DNA of 64,000 bases from Catellatospora coxensis (GTDB lineage Bacteria > Actinomycetota > Actinomycetes > Mycobacteriales > Micromonosporaceae), in contig NZ_BONI01000057.1 of the NCBI RefSeq assembly GCF_016862635.1, positions 1-64,000 of the forward strand, read 5' to 3'. Position 1 is the stretch's first letter, and every line of letters starts with the position of its first letter. The notes under the pieces are model-generated. The model made no database searches, was not told where the DNA came from, and worked only from the letters and a program-made list of their open reading frames with translations. The position numbers were made by a program, and so were the translations under genes. Below, piece after piece: positions 1 through 8,008 of this stretch.

Positions 1-14
1 CCCGCCCCGCGGCG

Positions 15-31
15 GGTCGGCTTCGCCGACC
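15..31 (-). terminator. short hairpin after the methyltransferase gene
   Basis: A perfect 7-bp stem (GGTCGGC / GCCGACC) closes on the 3-nt loop TTC. It lies about 20 bases beyond the stop codon of the methyltransferase gene that ends at 51. There is no clear T-run, so the terminator role is inferred from position. Confidence 0.45.
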
Positions 32-50
32 GGCTGTACAGCGACCCAGG

Positions 51-881
51 TCAGCGCTTGCGGGCCATGCCCGCCCAGTAGAAGGCCGCGTTCGGGTCGG
101 CGGGCTCCGTCTCGGGGTGCCAGGCCATCACCGGCACGACACCCGGCTCGACCAGGTCCCAGCCCTCGAAGAACCGGGCCACGTCCACCTTCGTACGCGG
201 GATGACCGTCATGCCGCCGCGCTCGGCCGAGGAGCGGATGACCTCCATGGCCTGCTCGTCGAACTCCCGGCCGGGGTGGGTGATGACGAGGTAGCTGCCC
301 GAGGGCAGCGCGTCCATCAGCTCGCGGGTGTGACCCCACGGGTCCTCGGCGTCCTTGAGCAGCATCAGCACCGCGACCATCATCAGCGCCACCGGCTTGC
401 TCAGGTCCAGGGTCTGCAGCAGCGCCGGATCCGACAGGATCTCCTGCGGCTTGCGCAGGTCGGCGTGGATGTACTCGCTGCGGCCCTCTTCCGAGCTGAC
501 CAGCAGCGCCCGCGCGTGGGCCAGCACGATCGGGTCGTTGTCCACGTAGACCACCCGGGTCTCCGGTGCGATGGCCTGCGCGTCCTCGTGCAGGTTGGGC
601 CGGGTCGGGATGCCGGTGCCGATGTCGAGGAACTGCCGGATGCCCGCGTCGGCGACCAGGTACTTCACCGCACGGCCGAGGAACTTCCGGTTCTCCTTGG
701 CCATCGTCTTGATGGTGGGGATCGCCTGGATGAACGCGTCACCCATCGCCCGGTCGGCGGCGAAGTTGTCCTTGCCGCCCAGCCACCAGTCGTACATCCG
801 CGCCGAGTGCGGTGTGCTCGTGTCGACGCCCGGAGGCGCGACCTCCTCGCCACCCGCACCCGGACCGCCGCCCTGCGACAC
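51..881 (-). CDS. SAM-dependent methyltransferase, DUF574 (Methyltransf_19) family
   Basis: The protein of about 276 residues carries the family signature PHSARMYDWWLGGKDNFAADR near its N-terminus. The glycine-rich SAM site FLDIGTGIPT and the acidic strand end VVYVDNDPIV follow. These proteins are a large actinomycete family of Rossmann-fold methyltransferases, mostly of unknown substrate. I chose the GTG at 881 because GGAGG lies five bases upstream. ATG codons at 893 and 923 are in frame but have weaker ribosome sites. The gene lies downstream of the N-hydroxylase gene on the same strand with a gap of about 100 bases, and nothing ties it functionally to the siderophore. The family call is firm; the substrate is unknown. 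Confidence 0.85.
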   Translation of the reverse strand: MSQGGGPGAGGEEVAPPGVDTSTPHSARMYDWWLGGKDNFAADRAMGDAFIQAIPTIKTMAKENRKFLGRAVKYLVADAGIRQFLDIGTGIPTRPNLHEDAQAIAPETRVVYVDNDPIVLAHARALLVSSEEGRSEYIHADLRKPQEILSDPALLQTLDLSKPVALMMVAVLMLLKDAEDPWGHTRELMDALPSGSYLVITHPGREFDEQAMEVIRSSAERGGMTVIPRTKVDVARFFEGWDLVEPGVVPVMAWHPETEPADPNAAFYWAGMARKR

Positions 882-982
882 TGACGCCTCCATTGACCGT
901 CGTGGTGATGCAGCGGAAAGCATAGACCCGCGCTGTCCGGTCAGGCCACACCCAGCGCCACGGAAGTGCTACGCACAGATCA

Positions 983-2347
983 TCACACTGCTCCACCCAG
1001 CACGGCCGGTTGCGCCGCGGCCACCCTCGGGCGGGTGATCAGGGCCGGCACCTCGGCGGTCAGCGTCGCGGCCGGGCCGTCCCGGTGGTCGAGAACGGAC
1101 TGCAGGATCTCCCCCGCCCGTACCGCGGTCGCCGACAGCAGCGAGGACGTGAGGCCGTGCGAGTGCTCAGTGCCGCCCTGCAGGTAGACGCCGCAGGCCA
1201 GATCGGACCCGGTGGACAGCCGGTAGTCGCGCCCGGCGACCAGCCGGCCGTCGCCGTCGCGGCGCAGGTGCCCGGCGAGGTCGCCGAGCAGGCCCGACGG
1301 ATCGGCCTGGCGGTAGCCGGTGGCGCACACCAGGATGTCCGCGTCCAGCTCCGTCCGCTCCCCGGTCAGCAGCGAGGACACCTCGACCTGGACCCGGTCG
1401 CCGCCGTCGCGCACGCCGGTCAGCCGGCTCGCGTTGAGGATGCGCAGCCGCTCCTGGCCGAGCACCTTCTCCTGGTAGACGCGACGGTACAGGTCGTTGA
1501 TGAGGTCGAGGTCGACGACCGAGTAGTTGGTGCTGCGGTGGTAGTCCAGCAGCAGCCGCTTGGTCTGCGGCGGGGCGGTGAAGAAGTCGTCGACCGCGCC
1601 CGGGTCGAAGATGCGGTTGGCGAACGGGCTGTCGTCGGCGGGGCTGTAGCCGTACCGGGAGAAGACCGCGCAGACCTCGGCCCCGGGGAATCGCTCGTGC
1701 AGGAACGCGGTCGCCTCGGCCGCGCTCTGCCCCGCGCCGACCACCACGAACCGCTTCGCGCCGGACCAGTGCCCGACCTGGTGCAGCAGGTCCTGGGTGT
1801 GCCAGACCCGCGCCGACGGGGTGACCCCGTCGGGCAGCTGCGGGGACAGGCCGGTCGCGAAGACCACGTTGCGGGCGCGCAGCGCCGTCGCGGTACGCGG
1901 TCCCTGGGCCACCACCATGAGGTGGTCGGCGCGGCCGCGCTCGTACACCGGGTGCACGTCGACGACCTCGTGGCCGTAGCGGACCATGCCGCTGACCTGC
2001 GCCGCCGCCCATTCCAGGTAGTCGTGGAACTCCACGCGCAGCGGGTACAGGCTCTTGTGGTTGATGAAGTCGATGAGCCGGCCCCGGCTGTGCAGGTAGC
2101 ACAGGAAGCTGAACCGGCTCGCCGGGTTGCGCAGGGTGACCAGGTCCTTCATGAACGAGACCTGCATCGTGGCGTCGTCGAGCAGCATGCCGCGGTGCCA
2201 ACCGAAGGCGGCCTGCCGCTCCAGGAAGACCGCGCTGACCGGAGCCGGGCTCTCCGCGGCGGCGACGGCCAGGGCCAGGTTGGACGGACCGAATCCCACG
2301 CCCACGATGTCATGGACGACGTCCCCGCCAAACGATTGTTCTGTCAT
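983..2347 (-). CDS. L-ornithine (lysine) N-monooxygenase for siderophore biosynthesis
   Basis: This 454-residue flavoprotein belongs to the SidA/PvdA/IucD family, which uses FAD, NADPH and O2 to hydroxylate the side-chain amine of ornithine or lysine. The FAD motif GVGFGPSN is at about residues 16-23, the NADPH motif GAGQSA at about 204-209, and the family ATGY motif at about 342-345. The length is normal. The ATG at 2347 follows GGGA by five bases. A near-perfect iron box lies 47 bases upstream, so iron repression is expected. The NRPS in this window has an adenylation domain with the hydroxyornithine code, so ornithine is the likely substrate. It should supply all hydroxyornithine for the NRPS, because the second copy at 10043-10911 is broken. 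Confidence 0.93.
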   Translation of the reverse strand: MTEQSFGGDVVHDIVGVGFGPSNLALAVAAAESPAPVSAVFLERQAAFGWHRGMLLDDATMQVSFMKDLVTLRNPASRFSFLCYLHSRGRLIDFINHKSLYPLRVEFHDYLEWAAAQVSGMVRYGHEVVDVHPVYERGRADHLMVVAQGPRTATALRARNVVFATGLSPQLPDGVTPSARVWHTQDLLHQVGHWSGAKRFVVVGAGQSAAEATAFLHERFPGAEVCAVFSRYGYSPADDSPFANRIFDPGAVDDFFTAPPQTKRLLLDYHRSTNYSVVDLDLINDLYRRVYQEKVLGQERLRILNASRLTGVRDGGDRVQVEVSSLLTGERTELDADILVCATGYRQADPSGLLGDLAGHLRRDGDGRLVAGRDYRLSTGSDLACGVYLQGGTEHSHGLTSSLLSATAVRAGEILQSVLDHRDGPAATLTAEVPALITRPRVAAAQPAVLGGAV

Positions 2348-2393
2348 TGCGGTCCCGTTCCTAAGCATCGCCGGCGAGCTTCCTCGCCAGCAC

Positions 2394-2412
2394 TTAGGTT
2401 AGGCTAACCTAC
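2394..2412. promoter_or_regulatory. iron box (DmdR/IdeR-type operator)
   Basis: The 19-mer TTAGGTTAGGCTAACCTAC matches the actinobacterial iron-box consensus TTAGGTTAGGCTAACCTAA at 18 of 19 positions. It lies just upstream of the N-hydroxylase gene that starts at 2347 and should repress it when iron is plentiful. Confidence 0.9.
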
Positions 2413-2484
2413 GCCATTCGGCTTGCCAATACGGGGCCGCTTTCAGCGTAGGTCGTGAATGGAATTCTCATCCATGCCGATGAA

Positions 2485-2503
2485 TTAGGCAAGGCATACC
2501 TCA
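2485..2503. promoter_or_regulatory. weaker iron box
   Basis: The sequence TTAGGCAAGGCATACCTCA matches the iron-box consensus at 14 of 19 positions. It lies 72 bases upstream of the strong box, directly after the stop of the epimerase gene. It may be a second operator for the N-hydroxylase promoter. Confidence 0.5.
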
Positions 2504-2508
2504 CGGAG

Positions 2509-3348
2509 TCAGGCGTAGAGGTGCTCCGGGACCAGGCCCAGCAGGCGGCCCGACAGGGACAGGTCGAACGGCACGGCGCGGCCCGGGAACTCCGCCCGCC
2601 GCGGCACCCCCGGGTGGAACCGGTCGAGCAGTTCCTCGGTCGGCAGCGCGGCCAGGGTGATCGGGGCGGCCACGTAGATCTCGTGCGCGCCGGACAGCGG
2701 CCTGGTCAGCGCCAGCCAGTTCGCCGTCGCCGCGTCGCGGTCCTCCAGGTAGGCCCACAGCGAGCGGGCGCCCTGCACCGGGTCGGCGCGGTAATGCGAG
2801 GCGAACGTGGGCAGGCGCTCGGTCAGGCCGCCGAGCAGCGGGAAGCGCAGCGTCACCACGGTCATGCCGTAGCGGCGGGCCATCATCTGGCCGATCTGCT
2901 CGTCGACCTGCTTGCTCAGCGCGTACGGGTCCGCCGCCAGCAGCGGGTGCGCCTCGTCGACGGGCAGGTACAGCGGCGCGATCGGCTCCGGCGACCAGGC
3001 GAAACCCAGCGCGGACTGGCTGCCCGCCAGCACCGCCCGGGTCACTCCCGCCTGCGCGGCCTGCTCCAGCACGACGAACGTGCTGCGGGTGTTCCCGCAG
3101 AACACCTCCTCGGCCGTGCCGAGCGTCGGCGCGGGGATCGCGGCGCAGTGCACCACCGCGTCCACCCCCGACAGCGCCTCGCGCACCACCGCCGCCTCGC
3201 CCGTGTCGCCCACCACGACCCGCGCTGCCGGGAGGTCACCGGCGTCGTGCAGGTCAAGCGCCGTCGCGGCGACGCCTTCCCGGGCGAGCAGGTCGAGCGT
3301 GGCCCGCCCGAGCCGTCCCGCGGCCCCGGTCACCAACACGCGCTTCAC
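2509..3348 (-). CDS. NAD-dependent epimerase/dehydratase family protein
   Basis: This protein of about 279 residues is an extended SDR. The N-terminal nucleotide-binding motif VTGAAGRLG is at about residues 5-13 and the catalytic YALSK motif lies mid-protein. I chose the GTG at 3348 because the Rossmann strand KRVLVTG begins immediately after it; an upstream TTG at 3363 is possible. The gene shares strand and order with the downstream N-hydroxylase, but an iron box separates them, so a role in the siderophore pathway is not indicated. The substrate is probably a nucleotide sugar or similar and is not predictable here. Confidence 0.8.
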   Translation of the reverse strand: MKRVLVTGAAGRLGRATLDLLAREGVAATALDLHDAGDLPAARVVVGDTGEAAVVREALSGVDAVVHCAAIPAPTLGTAEEVFCGNTRSTFVVLEQAAQAGVTRAVLAGSQSALGFAWSPEPIAPLYLPVDEAHPLLAADPYALSKQVDEQIGQMMARRYGMTVVTLRFPLLGGLTERLPTFASHYRADPVQGARSLWAYLEDRDAATANWLALTRPLSGAHEIYVAAPITLAALPTEELLDRFHPGVPRRAEFPGRAVPFDLSLSGRLLGLVPEHLYA

Positions 3349-3427
3349 CGGCCGACCCCACAACGAATCATCACCACACCGTTCTACCTCGCCCCCGCCC
3401 CCACCTCGCCCCCACCTCCCGTAAATG

Positions 3428-3475
3428 GATCTAGAAGAGTTGTGGTCGCCCTGACGACCACAACTCTTCTAGATC
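3428..3475. repeat. 48-bp palindrome with perfect 21-bp arms
   Basis: The left arm at 3428-3448 (core AAGAGTTGTGGTCG) is the exact reverse complement of the right arm at 3455-3475, around the 6-nt spacer CCCTGA. It lies between the divergent starts at 3348 and 3555, so a normal terminator role is unlikely. It looks like a dispersed palindromic repeat or an operator-like element. Confidence 0.85.
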
Positions 3476-3554
3476 GGAAGGCCTGCGCGTCGACGCGGGG
3501 CGGGGTTGGTGGGGGCGTGGCATGCTTGGCAGTCCGACCTTTGAAGGAGTACGC

Positions 3555-4730
3555 GTGTCGACTGGCGAGGCCGTCCAGGCCGCCCCGGCACGGCGGTCCC
3601 TGCGACCGCTGCTGTTCGGCCTGACCGTGACCACCGTGCTGGGGCTGCTGTTCGGCGTGCCCTGGTGGACGCTGCTGCTGGCCGGCGCCCACTGGCCGAC
3701 CCCGGTGGTCGCCGCGGGCACCGCCCTGTTCGCCGTCGCCGCGCTGGCGTTCCCGGTGCTGATGTTCCAGGGCCACGCCCGGGGCAACGACTGGGCGTCG
3801 CGGATCGCCGACACGACGCTCGGCGTGATCTGGGTGCTGTTCGTGTGGTCCGTGCTCGGCAACGTGCTGCGCGGCGCGCTGGCGCTCGGCGGCGTCGCCG
3901 ACCCGCTGCGCTCCCGGATCACGGCCGCCGCGGTCGCGGTGATCGCGCTGGTCCTGGTCGTCTGGGGGTACGCCGAGGCGATGCGGGTGCCCCGCGTCCG
4001 CCGGGTCGAGGTGGTCCTGCCCCGGCTCGGCAAGGGGCTCGACGGCCTGAAGGTCGTCCTGCTGACCGACACGCACTACGGCCCGATCGAGCGCTCCCGC
4101 TGGTCAGCCGGGGTGACCAGGGCGGTCAACGCGCTGGACCCGGACATCGTCTGCCACACCGGCGACATCGCCGACGGCACCGTCGCGCAGCGCACCGCGC
4201 AGGCCGCGCCGCTCGGCGACATCCGCGCCAAGCTGGCCCGCACCTACGTGACCGGCAACCACGAGTACTACGGCGAGGCCGAGGGCTGGCTCGCGCACAT
4301 GCAGCACCTGGGCTGGGAGTGCCTGCACAACCGGCACCTGGTCGTCGAGCGGGGCGGTGACCGGCTCGTCGTGGCGGGCGTCGACGACATCACCGCGTCG
4401 CACTCGCGCACCGGCCACTCGATGGACCACGCGGCCGCGCTGGCCGGGGCCGACCCGGACCTGCCGGTGCTGCTGCTGGCCCACCAGCCCAAGCAGATCA
4501 CCGCGGCCGTCGCGCACGGCGTCGACCTGCAGATCTCCGGCCACACCCACGGCGGCCAGATCTGGCCCTTCCACTACCTGGTGCGCCTGGACCAGCCCGC
4601 GGTGCAGGGCCTGTCCCGCCACGGCGAGCGCACCCAGCTCTACACCAGCCGCGGCACCGGCTTCTGGGGCCCGCCCCTGCGCGTCTTCGCCCCGAGCGAG
4701 ATCACCGAACTCACCCTCCGCACCGCCTGA
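3555..4730 (+). CDS. membrane-anchored metallophosphoesterase
   Basis: This protein of about 391 residues has four hydrophobic segments in its first 150 residues, followed by a calcineurin-like phosphoesterase domain. The metal-binding motifs appear in order: DTHYG, GDIADG, GNHEYYG, a lone His in LLAHQP, and GHTHGGQ. The layout matches bacterial YaeI/YkuE-type enzymes, and the catalytic domain probably sits at the membrane face. The GTG at 3555 is preceded by GAAGGAG at seven bases, which beats the ATG at 3522. The substrate is unknown. It converges on the LigD-type gene with only three bases between stop codons. Confidence 0.9.
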   Translation: MSTGEAVQAAPARRSLRPLLFGLTVTTVLGLLFGVPWWTLLLAGAHWPTPVVAAGTALFAVAALAFPVLMFQGHARGNDWASRIADTTLGVIWVLFVWSVLGNVLRGALALGGVADPLRSRITAAAVAVIALVLVVWGYAEAMRVPRVRRVEVVLPRLGKGLDGLKVVLLTDTHYGPIERSRWSAGVTRAVNALDPDIVCHTGDIADGTVAQRTAQAAPLGDIRAKLARTYVTGNHEYYGEAEGWLAHMQHLGWECLHNRHLVVERGGDRLVVAGVDDITASHSRTGHSMDHAAALAGADPDLPVLLLAHQPKQITAAVAHGVDLQISGHTHGGQIWPFHYLVRLDQPAVQGLSRHGERTQLYTSRGTGFWGPPLRVFAPSEITELTLRTA

Positions 4731-4733
4731 CCG

Positions 4734-5705
4734 TCACTCCTGCCCTTCGGCTTCGCGGCGGGCTTTGGCGCGGCGTTTGCCCTCGTGCATGGCCTGGACG
4801 CGGGCGATGGGGATGGTGTGGCCCTCTGCGATGAGGTCGGCGGGCAGGGCCTGCGGGGCGGGCATCGCGTCGGCCCAGGGGTCGGACTTGGCGACCAGGT
4901 CGGGCACTGTGCGGATGGTGAAGTCGGCGGGGGTGACGTTCTCCAGGTCCGTCCAGGCCACTGGGCAGGACACCGGCAGGCCGGGGCGGATGCGGGGGCT
5001 GTATACGGCGACGACGGTCGCGCCGCCGGAGCGGGTGGCGTCGAGGAAGACCTTGCCGTGGCGGTCCTCGCGGATGAACGCGGTGGTGGCGAGTTTCGGG
5101 TCGAGCCGTTCGGCACGCGCGGCCACGGCCCGGGTCGCGGCGGCGACCTCCTCCGGGTCGGCCTTGCCGTCGAGGGGCACGAACACGTGCACGCCCTTGC
5201 TGCCGCTGGTCTTGACCGCGCCGTCGAGCCCGCAGTCGGCCAGCGCCTGGCGCACCAGCAGCGCGCCCTGCACCGCCTTGCCGAAGGTGTCGTCGCCCTC
5301 CGGCGGGTCGAGGTCGAGGATCAGGTGCGTCGGCGACAGCGGCGACCCCACCAGCGCCAGGGCCGCGTGATACTCCACGGCCCGCTGGTTGGCGAACCAG
5401 ATCAGCGTGCGCCGGTCGTTGCCCAGGGCGTACGTCACCTCGCGGTGCGAGGCCTCGGCCCAGACCGCGGCTCGGGGCACCCAGTCCGGCGTGTACTTGG
5501 GCAGGTTCTTCTGCATGAACGCCGGCTGCCCGGGGCGGATCCGGATCACCGACAGCGCCCGGTCCCGCAACGCGGGGATGATCCGCTCGTGTACCGCGTC
5601 CAGGTAGTCCACCAGGTCGCGTTTGGTCGCGCCGGCCTCGTCGAACAGGGGCTGGTCGAGGTTGGTCAGCGCCACCCCGTCGCGGGTCTCACCGTCTTTG
5701 GGCAT
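4734..5705 (-). CDS. LigD-type DNA polymerase/primase domain protein
   Basis: This protein of about 323 residues is a stand-alone archaeo-eukaryotic primase fold of the kind found as the polymerase domain of LigD. The metal-binding motif LILDLDPPEG, the nucleotide-binding stretch SGSKGVHVFVPL and the Q-rich N-terminal region are visible. Such proteins fill gaps during non-homologous end joining and usually work with Ku and a ligase, but neither is in this window. The ATG at 5703-5705 was chosen because the conserved region starts soon after it. It has no apparent link to the siderophore genes. Confidence 0.88.
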   Translation of the reverse strand: MPKDGETRDGVALTNLDQPLFDEAGATKRDLVDYLDAVHERIIPALRDRALSVIRIRPGQPAFMQKNLPKYTPDWVPRAAVWAEASHREVTYALGNDRRTLIWFANQRAVEYHAALALVGSPLSPTHLILDLDPPEGDDTFGKAVQGALLVRQALADCGLDGAVKTSGSKGVHVFVPLDGKADPEEVAAATRAVAARAERLDPKLATTAFIREDRHGKVFLDATRSGGATVVAVYSPRIRPGLPVSCPVAWTDLENVTPADFTIRTVPDLVAKSDPWADAMPAPQALPADLIAEGHTIPIARVQAMHEGKRRAKARREAEGQE

Positions 5706-5754
5706 GTGATCACCATTACCCGGCGGCGAGCGCCCGTCAACGCGAGTACGGAAA

Positions 5755-5783
5755 ACGGGGTGGGCGAATGTCGCCCACCCCGT
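5755..5783 (-). terminator. rho-independent terminator of the first siderophore-binding protein gene
   Basis: A perfect 13-bp stem (ACGGGGTGGGCGA / TCGCCCACCCCGT) has a 3-nt loop. Read on the minus strand it is followed by TTTT. It lies 14 bases beyond the stop codon of the binding-protein gene. Confidence 0.85.
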
Positions 5784-5796
5784 CTCGGTCACGGTG

Positions 5797-6846
5797 TCAC
5801 TGCGCGCGCTTGACCTCGGTCGCCGGGTCGCCGTCGACGGCCGCGGCCAGCTGCGGCACCAGGCCGTCGAGCAGGTACGGCAGGCTGAGCGGGGTGATGA
5901 ACGAGGTGGCGCCGCCGAGCAGCTCGCCGTTCTCCAGGAACACCTCGCGGGCCTGGGCCTTCACGTCGAGCTTGGCGTACAGCGGGTCGGCGTGGAGCTT
6001 GGCCTTGTCGGCGTCGTGCTTGTCGACGAGCCAGATCAGCACGTCGGTGTCGAGCAGGTCGGTGCGCTCGCGGCTGATGCTCTTGCCGAACTCCTTGCCG
6101 GTGATCGCGTCGAGGCCCGCGGGCATCGTGAAGCCGAGGTCCTGCAGCAGGCGGCCGCGCGGGTCCTGCGCGCCGTACACGTAGTAGCCCTGCCACTCGG
6201 TGGCGACGAGCGCGGTGGCCCCGGCGAACTTCGGGTTGGCGGCCTTGGCGGCGGCGAACTTGGCCTCGACGTCGGCGACGACCTTCTCGGCCTGCTCCTT
6301 GCGGCCGACGGCGGCGCCGACGATGCGGGTCGCCTGCTGCCAGGAGACGCCGTAGTCGATGGTGTCCTTGGGCTGGGCCAGCGTCGGCGCGATCTTCGAC
6401 AGGGTGGCGTAGTCCTCGGCGGTGAGGTTCGAGTACAGGCCCACGATCAGGTCGGGGCGCAGCGCGGCGACCTTCTCGAACTTGATGCCGTCGGTGTTGG
6501 TGAGCACCTCCGGCTTGGCCGCCGAGCCCAGCTCGTCGGTCGCCCACGGCCAGACCGCGCCCGGGTGCCCGCCGAACCACTCGGTGGTGGCGACGGGCAC
6601 GACACCCAGCGACAGCAGCGCGTCCTGCTCGACGAGGCCGACCACGACGACCCGCTTGGGCTCTGCCTTGATCTCGGTGGTGCCGTACTTGTGCTCGATC
6701 GACACGGGGAACGCGGCGGAGGTCGCGCCCTGGCTGCCGGAGGTGCCGGACGGCTCCTGATCGGTGCCGCACGCGGCGAGGCCGAGGCCGAGGAGCACCG
6801 CGGTGGCGGTGGCCGTCAGCGCGCGGGCGGATGAGAGAAGCCGCAC
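5797..6846 (-). CDS. iron-siderophore ABC transporter substrate-binding lipoprotein (system 1)
   Basis: This 349-residue protein starts with a lipoprotein signal (LGLGLAACG, lipid-modified Cys near residue 26) and continues as a FepB/FhuD-like helical-backbone binding protein. Landmarks are the HKYGTTEI strand, the RVVVVGLVEQDALLSLG helix and RPDLIVGLYS. It should capture the ferric siderophore outside the membrane and pass it to the permease pair encoded divergently. The GTG at 6846 follows GAAAGGAAC. An iron box lies 55 bases upstream and serves both directions. It is clearly related to the second binding protein at 57217-58251 (shared AAFPV, HKYG and LGVVPV segments). Confidence 0.92.
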   Translation of the reverse strand: MRLLSSARALTATATAVLLGLGLAACGTDQEPSGTSGSQGATSAAFPVSIEHKYGTTEIKAEPKRVVVVGLVEQDALLSLGVVPVATTEWFGGHPGAVWPWATDELGSAAKPEVLTNTDGIKFEKVAALRPDLIVGLYSNLTAEDYATLSKIAPTLAQPKDTIDYGVSWQQATRIVGAAVGRKEQAEKVVADVEAKFAAAKAANPKFAGATALVATEWQGYYVYGAQDPRGRLLQDLGFTMPAGLDAITGKEFGKSISRERTDLLDTDVLIWLVDKHDADKAKLHADPLYAKLDVKAQAREVFLENGELLGGATSFITPLSLPYLLDGLVPQLAAAVDGDPATEVKRAQ

Positions 6847-6901
6847 GGTTGTTCCTTTCTTTGCTGGTGGGACCGCCCCCTGGCGGTTCCCGCCGAGGAG
6901 C

Positions 6902-6920
6902 ATAGGTTAGCCTCCCCTAA
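6902..6920. promoter_or_regulatory. iron box between divergent uptake genes
   Basis: ATAGGTTAGCCTCCCCTAA matches the iron-box consensus at 15 of 19 positions. It sits between the binding-protein gene (start 6846, minus strand) and the permease operon (start 6954, plus strand), so one operator could control both. Confidence 0.8.
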
Positions 6921-6953
6921 TCTCCAACTCGGGGTTGAGCAGAAGGAGCGGTG

Positions 6954-8006
6954 ATGACCCAGACGACCGGCGTGCTGCCCGCGCCGCCCGCGGCGGTCCG
7001 TACGCCGCGCGCGGGCCACGCCTGGCGGCGCGGCGGGCTGGTGCTCGGCGTGCTCGCGCTGGCCGGCGTGTTCGCGCTGAGCATCGCGGTCGGCAGCCGC
7101 ACCATTGCGCTCGGCACCGTGTGGCAGGTGCTCTGGCACGACGACGGCTCTGCGCAGTCGGACATCGTGCACCAGCTGCGGATCCCCCGTACGCTGCTCG
7201 GCCTCGGGGTCGGAGCGGCGCTCGGGCTGGCCGGGGCGCTGATGCAGGCGCTGACCCGCAACCCGCTGGCCGAACCCGGCCTGCTCGGGGTGAACCTGGG
7301 CGCGTCCTCGGGCGTCGTCGTCGCCATCGCGTTCCTCGGCCTGACCTCGCCCAGCGCGTACGTGTGGTTCGCCTTCGGCGGGGCCGCGCTGACCGCGACG
7401 GCCGTGTTCGCCCTCGGCGGGTCCGGGCGCTTCCCCACCCCGGAACGGCAGGTGCTGGCCGGAGTGTCCATCACCGCCGTGCTCGGCGCGCTGGTCTGGG
7501 CGGTGCTGGTCACCAACCGCGGCACGTTCGACCGCTACCGGCACTGGGACGTCGGCTCGCTGGCCGATCGCGACGGTGACACCCTGCTCCGCGTCGCGCC
7601 GTTCCTGATCGCCGGGATCCTGCTCACGCTGAGCCTGGGCGGCCGGCTCAACGCCCTGAGCATGGGCGACGAGGCCGCCACCGCGCTGGGCGCGCACCCG
7701 GGCCGCATCCGCCTGCTCGGCGTCGCCGCGATCACGCTGCTGTGCGGCGCGGCGACCGCCGCCTGCGGCCCGATCTGGTTCCTCGGCCTGGCCGTGCCGT
7801 ACATCGCGCGCCTGGTCACCGGCCCCGACCACCGCTGGATCCTCGCCTACGCCGTGGTGCTGGGCCCGATCCTGCTGCTCGGCGCGGACGTGCTCGGCCG
7901 GGTGCTGACCGCCCCGTCGGAGCTGCAGGTCGGCATCGTCACCGCGTTCCTGGGCGCGCCGGTCTTCATCGCCCTGTGCCGCCGCCGGAAGCTGGGGAGC
8001 CTGTGA
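6954..8006 (+). CDS. FecCD-family siderophore ABC transporter permease 1 (system 1)
   Basis: This protein of about 350 residues is an inner-membrane permease with around nine hydrophobic segments. It contains the family landmarks RIPRTLLGLGVGAALGLAG and LTRNPLAEPGLLG and the late GPIWFLGLAVPYIARLVTG segment. It pairs with the next gene product to form the channel of a ferric-siderophore importer. The ATG at 6954 has AAGGAG five bases upstream, and the overlapping GTG at 6951 is too close to that site. It is the first gene of a three-gene operon. The second uptake system encodes a close counterpart at 58394. Confidence 0.93.
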   Translation: MTQTTGVLPAPPAAVRTPRAGHAWRRGGLVLGVLALAGVFALSIAVGSRTIALGTVWQVLWHDDGSAQSDIVHQLRIPRTLLGLGVGAALGLAGALMQALTRNPLAEPGLLGVNLGASSGVVVAIAFLGLTSPSAYVWFAFGGAALTATAVFALGGSGRFPTPERQVLAGVSITAVLGALVWAVLVTNRGTFDRYRHWDVGSLADRDGDTLLRVAPFLIAGILLTLSLGGRLNALSMGDEAATALGAHPGRIRLLGVAAITLLCGAATAACGPIWFLGLAVPYIARLVTGPDHRWILAYAVVLGPILLLGADVLGRVLTAPSELQVGIVTAFLGAPVFIALCRRRKLGSL

Positions 8007-8008
8007 AC

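Noticed and set aside
51-881. The DUF574-type methyltransferase as a siderophore tailoring enzyme
   Set aside because: It is a very common actinomycete family. It lies about 100 bases after the hydroxylase, has no iron box of its own, and no methylated siderophore is implied by the NRPS.
2485-2503. The weaker iron box as control of the epimerase gene
   Set aside because: It lies at the 3' end of that gene and upstream of the hydroxylase, so it cannot be its promoter operator.
4734-5705. A full non-homologous end-joining system
   Set aside because: Only the polymerase-type domain is present. No Ku or ATP-dependent ligase gene is seen in the window.
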